Shown in pieces: positions 1 to 10,900 of a DNA stretch of 64,000 nucleotides (position 1 is its first letter; every line of letters starts with the position of its first letter). The position numbers and the translations under genes are program-made. A model generated the notes under the pieces. The model worked only from the letters and a program-made list of their open reading frames with translations. It ran no database searches and had not been told where the DNA came from. Origin of the DNA: Liolophura sinensis (lineage: Eukaryota > Mollusca > Polyplacophora > Chitonida > Chitonidae); the NCBI RefSeq assembly GCF_032854445.1, contig NC_088300.1:47652984-47716983 (forward strand). Reading direction: 5' to 3'.

Positions 1-290
1 GTGAAGTATACAGCAATGCATGGGCGGCGATTTTTATATGAAGTATACCATGGGTGTCCATTCGGATATGTATGATGCATATCGTGTGTGGCGGCGGTTA
101 TGCTGTGAAGTACAGAATGGGAGATGGTTCTGATATGAAATATAGCGAGGGTGGTGGTTCTGATGTGATGTATAGCGTGGGCGGTGGTTCTAATGTAAAG
201 TATACAGCGGGCGGTGGTTCTGATTTGAAGTACAGAACGGAAGGAAGTTCCCACATGAAGTATAGCGTGGGCGGCGGATCTGCTTAAGTG
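1..290. repeat. 30-bp minisatellite
   Basis: About nine diverged units of 30 bp run to the left window edge, with a core close to GGTGGTTCTGATGTGAAGTA. Because 30 is a multiple of three, a 77-aa open frame (54-287) of GGGSDVKYS-like repeats runs through it, which I read as a by-product of the repeat. It lies downstream of the exon 1 donor of sulfotransferase copy A, that is, inside its first intron. Confidence 0.85.
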
Positions 291-696
291 TAACGGGAGC
301 GGCAGTCTAATAAGCAGTCAGTATGGCCCCCTTAAGTTGTTATATCTTGGGCAGTGGGCACAGTATATGATCATGCAGCCTCACAGAACATTTAAATCAT
401 TTGCCAATTAAAATATCCCACTTTACTGCTTTGGTATATATAATAAGCATTACTTATCACATAAGATATCTCTTTACATGTTATACAACAGTTGCTTCTA
501 TCCGTGGGTTTGTTGTCATCATTATCATTCGTTCGTATTAGCGTGGATCCTGTTTAAATTTTACTTTAAATATTCTGAACAGCCCATTAATCAACTTTCA
601 AATTATTCCAATATTTGGGGTCACTGGAAAAACAAAATTTAAAGTTGTCCAGATATTTTTAAAGAACCGAGTCAATGTTTCACGATATATTTTAAT

Positions 697-783
697 GATT
701 TGATTGGTGCTTTACCCCGTACTAAAGAATGTTTCCTGGGTCACTGAGCTGCGTTGGCACGCTAACCACCTCGACCACGGGTA
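697..783 (-). mobile_element. SINE family 1 fragment, internally deleted
   Basis: Reading the minus strand, a tRNA-like head (734-780, complement of CTGGGTCACTGAGCTGCG) is fused directly to the 3' tail of the same family (704-733, GGTGCTTTACCCCGTACT on the plus strand). The whole middle found in full copies such as 31,743-32,018 is missing. Confidence 0.65.
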
Positions 784-1188
784 TAACACAATACTTGGTC
801 AGGGGACAGATTCCACAAAGCAAAGTCATCTGTTTACTTGACTGTGCTCTAACAGTATACTCTGCCAGGTTTAGGGGTGGAGGAAAGCCTCCGGCTTTAA
901 GCGACATCATCATTGGTGAAATGTATGACAGTTGTACATGTAGTGTCACTAGTTTAATGGTCAGAATTACTAGTTTTAGTTGTCAGCGAGGGTCCCGACA
1001 AGCGATCGGCGGCCCGATGTAAAATCTCTCCAAGTATAAGACGAACCTGTCTATACGCTCAGATCTGATGACTTCAGCTGTTCACTGTATGGACATCAAG
1101 TTATAAATGTATAGCAAATTAAAACCTAAAGGACAAGGAGGAAATGTAATAGAGGACAACATCTGACATATAATGTAGAAATACATAC

Positions 1189-1567
1189 CATTGCGAGAAT
1201 GTGCGCAAAGCTATTGTTTGGACTTTCAACGACTGTTTCTTTGTAAGTCTTTTCCGTGTGCACCAAAGATGTTCTCGTTGTGGCGTCAGCGGTCAGTTGT
1301 GTTTGTAGGCTATATTCCTGAGAAGGCGCTCCTCTAAAGACGTTGTAAGAGTGTTGACTAAATAACGTTTACCAGAAGTGCTAAGAGTAGCGCCTTTCTA
1401 TGGCTCAAATGCCTGAGTGGATGGAGCCTCATTCATGTCAAGATTCCACAGTTGAGAGATTCTGACTTTTGGACCAATGCCGTGTACAAAACAAGTATGC
1501 CTTGAATGAGACCAAAAATCAATAAAAATCCACATGAGAGAAACAGCATATATTTTCCACCAAACAT
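1189..1567 (-). pseudogene. CHST15-like sulfotransferase copy A, exon 1 (frame broken)
   Basis: This is the exon 1 homologue of copies B and C. It starts at the conserved Met (1,565-1,567), reads MFGGKYMLFLSCGFLLIFGL (a cytoplasmic tip plus signal anchor) and ends with the conserved block VHTEKTYKETVVE before a good donor, ATG|GTATGT, at 1,188/1,189. In between the frame fails. The start frame reaches TGA near 1,437 and then TAG, a TAA precedes the downstream frame, and the exon length (379 nt) is not a multiple of three, whereas B is 411 and C 363. The remaining exons would lie left of the window. It could be a pseudogene, a diverged stem with an unseen intron, or an assembly error. Homology to B and C is clear; loss of function is inferred. 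Confidence 0.7.
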
Positions 1568-2191
1568 AGTTCCTGAAATACGGCTTTCGGTTCTTGTCGG
1601 CTAATTGAGGGGAAATCCAAAGCTGTCCAAAGAGTTTTCGCTCTGTTGCTCTATTATCTGTAGTGTACAATAGCCTGCGTCTCAGCTCCCCAGTAGCTGC
1701 TGTAACTTTCCCCTGTTTTGGGACATGTAAGGATTTACATGTCCCAAAAGGTAGGTAGGCTCATCGATTTTTTAATGCTCTTAAGTGGAGATATGCTCAA
1801 AATGTTCGTATATAGAAACATGCGGCTGTATATGAATATATGCATTATGGACATGCCTTTATCTTTGTATCTTTTTATCTTTATCTGCTATCTCTTCTTT
1901 ACTTTGTTACCGTTACTTGTGAATTTTGTTGTCCGGCATTCTTTTCATTATGTACAGCAGTCTGCTCTCCAAACACAGCGAAAAACCATCTTATCTCCCC
2001 CAATGGACAGGAATATCTGGTTGATCAAATCCTTCTTTTGTGCAAGTTTCGAAGAGAACGTACATGTATGTAAGGATGTAAGGCAGCGTGGAAGAGGTAC
2101 ACGGTGCAATTGCTCAGGACGGTCGTAGAATTCCCCACGGTTCTGGTCGGTTTTATATCATCTAATCTAAAGTTTACACATGTTTTAATAC

Positions 2192-2263
2192 TCTGGTCAT
2201 ATCGACCTTTTAATGTTTGACCGCCCATAATGTGGTCGGACGCCATGAAATGACATAGTTACT
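2192..2263 (-). repeat. Copy of the GACCA-rich dispersed element
   Basis: This is the reverse complement of 6,724-6,790 with only a few differences; both share the core GGCGTCCGACCACATTATGG. It is a second, short copy of an interspersed element in the opposite orientation. Confidence 0.6.
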
Positions 2264-2289
2264 ACGAACTGAAGTTAAGAACTTCACAA

Positions 2290-3425
2290 ATTTCACAGTG
2301 TCACAGGCAGTGGGCCGTCATGCGTCACAGACAGCAGTCATCTGTCATGTGCTACAGACCATAATAGTAGCCTGTCATGTGCCACAGGCAGTGGTCCGTC
2401 ATGTGTTACAGACAGTTGTCTGCCATATGCCACAGGTAGTGGTCTATCATGTGTTATAGACAATTGTCTGTCATGTGCCACAGGCAGTGGTCCGTCATGT
2501 GTTATGGACAGTTGTCTGCCATGTGCCACAGGCAGTGATCCGTCATGTGTTATGGACAGTTGTCTGGCATATGCCACAGGCAGTGGTCTATCATGTGTTA
2601 TGGACAGTTGTCTGTCATGTGCCACAAGCAGTGGTCCGTCATGTGTTATGGGCAGTTGTCTGCCATATGCCACAGGCAGTGGTCTATCATGTGTTATAGA
2701 CAGTTGTCTGGCATATGCCACAGGCAGTGGTCCGTCATGTGTTATGGACAGTTGTCTGGCATATGCCACAGGCAGTGATCCGTCATGTGTTATGGACAGT
2801 TGTCTGCCATGTGCCACAGCAGTGGTCCGTCATGTGTTATGGACAGTTGTCTGTCATGTGCCACAGGCAGTGGTCCGTCATGTGTTATGGACAGTTGTCT
2901 GTCATGTGCCACAGGCAGTGATCCGTCATGTGTTATGGATGGTTGTCTGCCATGTGCCACAGGCAGTGATCCGTCATGTGTTATGGACAGTTGTCTGTCA
3001 TGTGCCACAGGCAGTGGTCCGTCATGTGTTATGGACAGCTGTCTGTCATGTGCCACAGGCAGTGGCCCGTCATGTGTTATGGACAGTTGTCTGTCATGTG
3101 CCACAGGCAGTGGCCCGTCATGTGTTATGGACAGTTGTCTGTCATGTGCCACAGGCAGTGATCCGTCATGTGTTATGGATAGTTGTCTGCCATGTGCCAC
3201 AGGCAGTGATCCGTCATGTGTTATGGATAGTTGTCTGCCATGTGCCACAGGCAGTGGTCCGTCATGTGTTATAGGCAGTAGTCCGTCATCTACCACAAAC
3301 GGTAGTCCGTTGTGTACCACAAACAGTAGTCCGTTAGGTTCCAGCAATAATCCATCTTGCGTTACAAACAGTAGTGTGTCATATGTCATATGCCATGGTC
3401 GTTCACGTGTCATTTTTACCCGTCA
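2290..3425. repeat. 24/48-bp higher-order minisatellite
   Basis: About 22 copies of a 48-bp unit, each made of two related 24-mers: CCGTCATGTGTTATGGACAG.. and CTGTCATGTGCCACAGGCAG... The array is homogeneous in the middle (2,480-3,260) and decays at both ends. Since 48 is 16 codons, several long open frames on both strands arise from it (for example 2,504-3,274 plus and 2,790-3,413 minus), all with 16-aa periodicity. It lies about 0.7 kb upstream of sulfotransferase copy A exon 1. Confidence 0.95.
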
Positions 3426-4238
3426 TCTGTGACGTGCAGATATTCGGTGGAACACAAGGGTGCAATATGTATGCCCATGATAGCATGCTTTGATAGCGTG
3501 AGATTTCCTCGGAAAACGATTATTTCCTGCTTTACAAGAAATTTCATCACTATTCCTAAACGATACGACGTCATAAATGGCACCTAATGTCAATGTGTCA
3601 AAATATTCTGTACTTTACCAAAAAGAAGAAAAACATTGTACATGAGTATAACTTAGGAAACCATGCTTTGCGATTTCACTGTTTCCAAACCTCTGTTTTA
3701 AGTGATTTACTAGAGTTTTTAAAACGCACTTGGATATCCTTAAAATTTGTAAATTACGTGCAATCACTGAACGTGTTATTATCTGTTATTATCTATATGA
3801 GTAACCTGGAGTACAATATATAAGTAGAGTCTGCGTGTAGAAAGATCTCTGTTGAAATTCTTACCTTCTTAAAACCATTCATTTACATATCCACGAGTTC
3901 TTCAAAAATTTTTATTCTTGCTTGTCATCGGGTCAAATTTCTGATTTAAAAACAAGGGTTGGATTGGAACACGCGTGCTCATTGACCGAGGATCTGATAA
4001 TCGCGCTTTACCAAACTGCGGTGATGAGGCCCATCTATATTTCTTTGTTCAGCATAAGGAAATATTCAAATATTTTTTTATTGCAAATCTTTCCACAGTT
4101 TACATGACTCTGCCGATGTTACTTCCGCAATCGGGTTAAGGCGAACCAAAACTGAAATAATAAATGTTGAACCCTCCCGGTGACGTGCGAAAATCCGCAT
4201 TAAACTCTTTGTTATGTACCTGGCGTTTCACGGGTTTC

Positions 4239-4327
4239 ACGGGTTTCCCCAGTCATAAATCTGGCCGCTGTCACTCTCAAGAAGAGAAACATTCTTGAGC
4301 ACGACGTTAAACACCAGTCAGATAAAT
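4239..4327 (+). mobile_element. SINE family 1, 3' fragment
   Basis: Only the tail region remains: GGTTTCCCCAGTCATAAATC, then a diverged CTGGCCGCTGTC, then ATTCTTGAGCACGACGTTAA and ACACCAGTCAGATAAA. It matches the 3' half of full copies at 8.8 and 26.8 kb. Confidence 0.6.
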
Positions 4328-4760
4328 CTTAATTTGACTCATCGACGGCAAGAGATGACAGCACTGTGGTAGATTTCATTACCAGTTTGAAACACCCGCG
4401 CTAACGTGTAGCTGGAGGGGCAATCAGACCAGGAAGTGTTGATCAATTTATTATCATCCACATGTACAAACTACACAAAGAACAGACAGCTTCCTGGACA
4501 TCCAACATCCCGCGTAAACACGTTCAAAATAATTGTTTTTTGTTTTACCTGTTAGGTGAGAAAGCAAACTGCAAATATCGCTTGAAGATCTCACATCCAT
4601 AGATGTCTTTAGCGGGAACTATCCATATCCTGAAATTCCGCCACTCACTAAACCATGTTATTTTTTCCCTTCATTGTCGAATTGCTAGTTTCAGGTGAGG
4701 TTAAAGTCCTCAAATTATAGTATATAACTAACCAGTAATGACGGACATCTTTCAGTTGTC

Positions 4761-4945
4761 TCAAGTCCACAAATAAAGGCTGTCATTTAAAAGTTTGGCA
4801 AGTCTTTTGTTCCATGGCGAGTAAAACTTTTCCAACATAGTCCTTGTTTCTGGTAGCATATCGCCGAGATTCTTGTTTTTCTTGGATCGCGTATTGGCAT
4901 TTGGGCTCTCTTCAATGCTGTGTAGTTTTGACTTCTCGGGGGAAT
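4761..4945 (-). CDS. Copy B exon 6: C-terminus and stop
   Basis: 185 nt including the stop (4,761-4,763). The acceptor is CATTATAAAAG|ATTCC, phase 1. It encodes DSPEKSKLHSIEESPNANTR, then KKNKNLGDMLPETRTMLEKF and YSPWNKRLAKLLNDSLYLWT. The MLPETR...LEKFYSPWNKRLA block is the family C-terminal signature. Copy C exon 6 is three bases shorter. Confidence 0.9.
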
Positions 4946-7900
4946 CTTTTATAATGAAAGAAGAAATGAATTGTTTGTGAAATAACAGTTTCGCGTGAAA
5001 CATGAAAACATGAAGTAATAAACAAGTGCCTTTGCTCTTCATTTTCACTTTTACCATCAAGTTACGATCCAGGATTCTTCACCGTAGAAAGTCTAAATCT
5101 TCTTACAAATGTGAAGAGGACTTGGGCCAGCACGTGAAGTAAAACTTTTGACTACATTTGCCAGGAGAGGGGGAGGCTAAATGAGGAAGGACACGTTCGC
5201 AACCGATGGTGTCATTAATCAGAAAAATTAAAGGTGGAATGCTTCAGCTGGACGTTGTTTTTGACTGAAATATTTTGGATTTTCTTTAGACATGTCTCAC
5301 TTTTATAAATCCATTGTAATTTAATTTTGAAGTTTATATTTCAAGTTTAGACGAAAAGCAAGAGCTATTAAATTGTGTCTGTCCGTTAGCCATCTGTCAC
5401 GCTTTGGTTTCTGTGGAATAACTTCTCCAAATATATTTCAATTTTGATAAAATATATCTTCAGATTTCTTTTTGGACCCTCAGATAAAAAGGTTGATCGT
5501 TGGTTTCCGCGCAATAATTTCTTCAAATATTTTCCGCTTTTCATCACATTTTGCGTGATTGTGATTTATCTTGTGGCCCTTCAGATTCGAAAATGGTCTT
5601 GTTTTACTCGATGAATAAGTTTTGTATGTTTAAATAGAATGGGATATGGGTTTGCTGACTTTGCTCTTCACTTATTTCTTGGACTGGTGATTTGTCAAGG
5701 GACTACTGAGGCGAGACAAACGATTTCGCAACTAAACCAGCAAGTGTACCAAGTTGTTGGCTATAATTTATCACTATAATTGGCTTTAACAATGAAAGTG
5801 ACAGGCTTTAATTCATTGCTACTAAACGGCACTGCAAATACTACAACTGTAGACTCAAGTATTATTTAAGCTGTATACTTGAACTACAGATCCAACGCGA
5901 TGACCATGACACTGATTTCCGGATTATCTCCCTTCCGTATAGCATCCTTTAATGATAATGTCATGTTTAGACAACTTTAACAATGATGATTAAAAGGCTA
6001 TGTTATGATGAGTCTAACGTATAATAAGTTACAAACGATTCCAAATATAGTTTCCATACGCCAACTGTATTCAGGGAGTAGTACATACCGAGATCCAAAA
6101 ACCTGAAAACATTGAGGATGGATTTGGTCACATTAGCGCCATAGTCTTCAGACTGAAGAAACAGGAACTGCTCACGAGGGTAAAGCTGAAACCAGTCTTC
6201 AATATATACGGAATATACACCTATATACAGACGAACCTTAAATAAAAGAAATCGCACAGATTATTGTAAATGATTTCTAAATTGTTAGAGCTTCTTTCAG
6301 AACAATGAAGATATGAAATGTTGGTAGGAAGCTTGGGTAATAATAATAATAATATCATTGCTTTCTATTTGCTTTCTTCATGTCGAAAACAAGAGTGTAC
6401 CTGTTCGACTAATGCAGTGTGCCTGTGGTACGATTGTCGAGTTCGTCTGGCGAAAATAGAAAATGCTCTATTTCAACAGATCGCAACGTCGAGAGTTTGG
6501 AGAGCCGAAGTGCCATTCTCTGACAGGGAAATTTCTTTTTGCGTTGCACTGGTTCCAGAACCTTGAAATAAGCCGTCAGCAGCGTCATCTTGCGTGAAGT
6601 TCGATGGACATCACTTTCCTTTTATTAATATGACAAATATTACGCATAGAAAAATCCCTAGCTTGATCTTGTCAAGGGGAGGTGGTTTCATTTTGTCTAT
6701 ATTCCATTTTTATGAGCATGCAACTATGTCATTTCATGGCGTCCGACCACATTATGGGCGACCAAACATTAAAAGGTCGAAATGACCAGAATATTTCAGT
6801 CAGATTTAGGTCCCAGAACAGGTTCAAATAACCCATAACCAACTCCGATAGCTCAGCTGTTAGAGCATCCGCTTCGGAGGCGGTAGATCCAGGGTCAATC
6901 GTGGGTCGGGTCACACCTGAGACCTTAACAGAGGAAGTTGTAACTTCCTCGCTTGGTGTTCAACATTAAGGGGATAGTGCAACGACTGATTTATCCGTAT
7001 TAGTATAATAGCTAAGGCGGCGTGGCTTACTTGCCCTCGCTAAGTCGTCTCAGTGAAGCAGCACTAGATAAAAGAACGGTGGAAATCCGTCCTGCAACAA
7101 GGAGGCACATTACACGTATATGATCGCTAAGGACTCCTTCGTCGTCATATGATTGAAAAATTGTTAAGTACAACGTTAAACCCCGAACACTCACTCACTC
7201 AAAATAACCATTAATAGAGTGGTCCAAACAACCAATAAAACTTTGTCTATAATGTTTACCATGACCCTAATTTGGTGACCAAAGAAAAAGCGACCACAGA
7301 AAATGCGACCTCATTAGTTTTGGTTGCTTCGACCAAATGTACTTTGACCCTATTCTGGCGACCATGAGCATTCGACCATAATGGTTCTTTTGACCAGTCT
7401 TTTAATGGTTAGCGTGCTTTGTTTGGTCGACTTGACCAGATCCTTTTAACAGTGTGGGTATAATATTCGTTATTAAATAAAAATTAAGGTTAAAAAACTT
7501 TGAACACACTGAATTTTTACGCCAACCGTTTCAGCCAACTTACATTGCCGTGCACATTATACAACGGTATTTACCTGTAGAGTTCTTTGGAACTGCTTGT
7601 CATACAGACAGGCCCGTGTGGTTCTTTTCTTAAAGCAGTCTTCAAGTATGCCTATACTCCGAATCACAAATTTGTGAAAGTTAGATGCACTCAGTCCGCT
7701 ATTGAAATACAAATAATCTGAATACAACCTAAAGAAACAGAAAAACGACAAGATGTAGAATTTGACAGGGATGCAGAACAAAACATTACTTATCCACCCA
7801 TAGTTTTCACAGTGAAATATTCCGACTTTTAAAGAAATAATAATACTTAAACTATGTTTGAAATTTTATACACGTGGAATTTATAATCTTTGTTCAAGGT

Positions 7901-10900
7901 TCTTGATGGCGACTTCTCCATAAAATTGCCCTTAACACAAACCCGTGTGTATGGTTCCTGATGGTGACTTCCCTATAACATCCCATTGAACACTAAACGG
8001 TGTGTTGGGTTCTTGATGGTGACTGCTTTATAGTCGGATTGAACACTAGCCGTTTTCCTGATGGTGACTTCTGTATAAAGTCGCCTGAACACTAAACCCT
8101 GTGTTGGGTTCCTGAAGGTGACTTCTCTATAAAGTCACCCGGAGCAATGACTCGTGTGTAGGATTCCTTATAATAACTTATCTGCACAATGGCCCTGAAC
8201 ATTAATCCGTGTGTTGAGTTCCTAATGGAGACTTCTCTATGAAGTCACCCTGACCACAAAACCTTGTGTTAGGTTCCTCATGGTGACTTCTCTATAAAGT
8301 CGCCATGAACACTAGCCCGTCTGTAAGGTTCCTGATGATGACATGTATGTAAAGTAGGCCTGAAGAGTAACATGTGTACAGGGTTCCCGGTTCTACACTT
8401 CTGTGTAGAGTGGCGCTGAACAATAACCCGTGTGTTGGGTTCCTGATGATGACTTCTGTGTAGAGTGGCCCTGAACACTAACTTATGTGTTCATAAGTTT
8501 TCTGGTGATGACTTCTATAGATAGTCCTGAAGATAACTGATGTGTGTGTATTGTCGTTGAATAGTGGCTCTGGACACTTACCTGTCTGTAGGGTTCCTCA
8601 TGATGACTATCATCTTCGCATTCGGCAATAAATGATGGATGGAATGGATATTCGTCACTGTAGGTTCATCATATGTCAGGTTGTTTTGTGGGATGAAGCG
8701 CCAGTTGGTTTGATCCCATAATGTAGAAGCACTACAGTCCACTTCAAAATATAAAATAATTGAGTAAGTTAAGAAACTGCATATAACATTTACTGCGACA
8801 TACGAAAACGCTGATAGCCGTGGCGGAGCGGCTTAGCACGCCAGCGCAGTTTAAGTCCAACTCATACTGGCTTCCTCTTCGGCGCTACGTGGGAAGGTCT
8901 GATGTAACCTCCAGATGGCCGTGGGTTTCCCCTGGGCTCTGCCCGGTTTCCTCCCACCATTATGCTGGCCCTCGTCGTATAAGTGAAATATTACAGAGGT
9001 TAAGATACTAGTGAACGACCTACGAGTAATGAGTGACCTTATCTTTATCTGTGTACGACCTGAAGGTCGGCAAATCTAGTTCGCACCGTCTGCTCGTTCA
9101 TTGCGAGATGAACGATACTTACTGGTAATACATTTCCGAGTCAATATTTGGAGGTTTTATCTGATTGGATATGAAACTGAAAACGACCTACTCGTGAAGC
9201 AATAGTCTATCGTAAATATAGAAGTTTACTTGAAAAATGTAGAAGTTAAACTGGAACTTCAACTGCACGTATTTTATGCATATGACACTGTGCGGTAATG
9301 ATATAGCGTACGTGCCGCGGCTTTCAAGCTCACCCTATGCCGTAAACATGTAAACAGCGTTCTGTTGTGCGTCATTCCTAATATGTATCACTAATGACTT
9401 CATGAAAATGCTCGCTATATCTACTGGTAGTTTGATATCGTGGCTCCGTCACAACTATGGTATGGTTGTTTGACCATGCCATATTTTACTACACACGATT
9501 CCTACTAGTAATTTTATGCCGCGGTTCCGTCACAACTATGGTATAGTTGTTTGACCATGCCATATTTTACTACACGCGATACCTACTAGTAATTTTATGC
9601 CGTGGTTCCGTCACAACTATGGTATAGTTGTTTGACCATGCCATATTTTACTACACACGATACCTACAAGTAATTTTATGCCGCGGTTCCGTCACAACTA
9701 TGGTATAGTTGTTTGACCATGCCATATTTTACTACACGCGATACCTACTAGTAATTTTATGCCGTGGTTCCGTCACAACTATGGTATAGTTGTTTGACCA
9801 TGCCATATTTTACTACACACGATACCTACAAGTAATTTTATGCCGCGGTTCCGTCACAACTATGGTATTGTTGTTTGACCATGCCATATTTTACTACACG
9901 CGATACCTAGGCCTACTAGTAATTTTATGCCGCGGTTCCGTCACAACTATGGTATAGTTGTTTGACCATGCCATATTTTACTACACGCGATACCTACTAG
10001 TAATTTTATGCCGCGGTTCCGTCACAACTATGGTATAGTTGTTTGACCATGCCATATTTTACTACACGCGATACCTACTAGTAATTTTATGCCGCGGTTC
10101 CGTCACAACTATGGTATAGTTGTTTGACCATGCCATATTTTACTACACGCGATACCTACTAGTAATTTTATGCCGCGGTTCCGCCACAACTATGATATAG
10201 TTGTTTGACCATGCCATATTTTACTACACGCGATACCTACTAGTAATTTTATGCCGCGGCTCGGTCACAACTATCGTATAGTTGTTTGACTCTGCTATTC
10301 TCTCAGCTGCTTTTTGAAAACACTTCAGGTAGGTCAGCAAGCTTCTACCTGCCAAAGAAAAGAACATTTTGAATTTAATCCCAATCCTTAAACAATGAAG
10401 CAAATATGCATGCAACTGCGAGATAATCATTTCCTAAAAAATATCCAGGAATCACCCTGTCAGTCCGTCTGTCAGACCGTAGACATGATTTTGTTCATGC
10501 ATCTCCTCCCAAACTACTGCGGCGATTTCGATGAAACTTATGTACATTTTGCTTATCATTTGAACTTGTGCATGCTTAAGTTTACTGTAAATCGGATAAT
10601 TTTTTTCACAGTTGTCCTCATTTGTGACTTAGGGTAATAGTGATTTGCCATGTGTTTCAGATTCTGTCCATGCAACTTTTCCTAAAGTACTGAACCTATG
10701 AAAATTTCCATGAAACCAAACATACATGTGCTCTATCATCTAAATCTGTGTTTAATTACAATCGGGAAAATATTTCGATAATGACTCCCGTTCAGATACT
10801 TAGTGCAATAATGGATTTTCATGTACACAGATTTTGTCCATGGAACGCCTGTTAAAGTATAGCACCAATTTCCCCTAAGACTTTGTGTATATCTTTTATC

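Noticed and set aside
1718-2128. 136-aa hydrophobic ORF
   Set aside because: Low-complexity TTT/ATC-rich sequence, no family resemblance, overlaps a dispersed repeat start at its right side.
2290-3425. CRISPR-like array
   Set aside because: There are no unique spacers; both halves of each 48-bp unit are repeats and the context is an animal genome.
2338-3432. Several long open frames through the 48-bp array taken as genes
   Set aside because: They exist on both strands and in several registers because the period is a multiple of three; no start context, splice sites or domain.
6840-6912. tRNA gene
   Set aside because: The A-box/B-box-like sequence is the head of a SINE: same family occurs at 15.7 and 27.7 kb with a body, tail and target-site duplications, and the stems do not pair properly.
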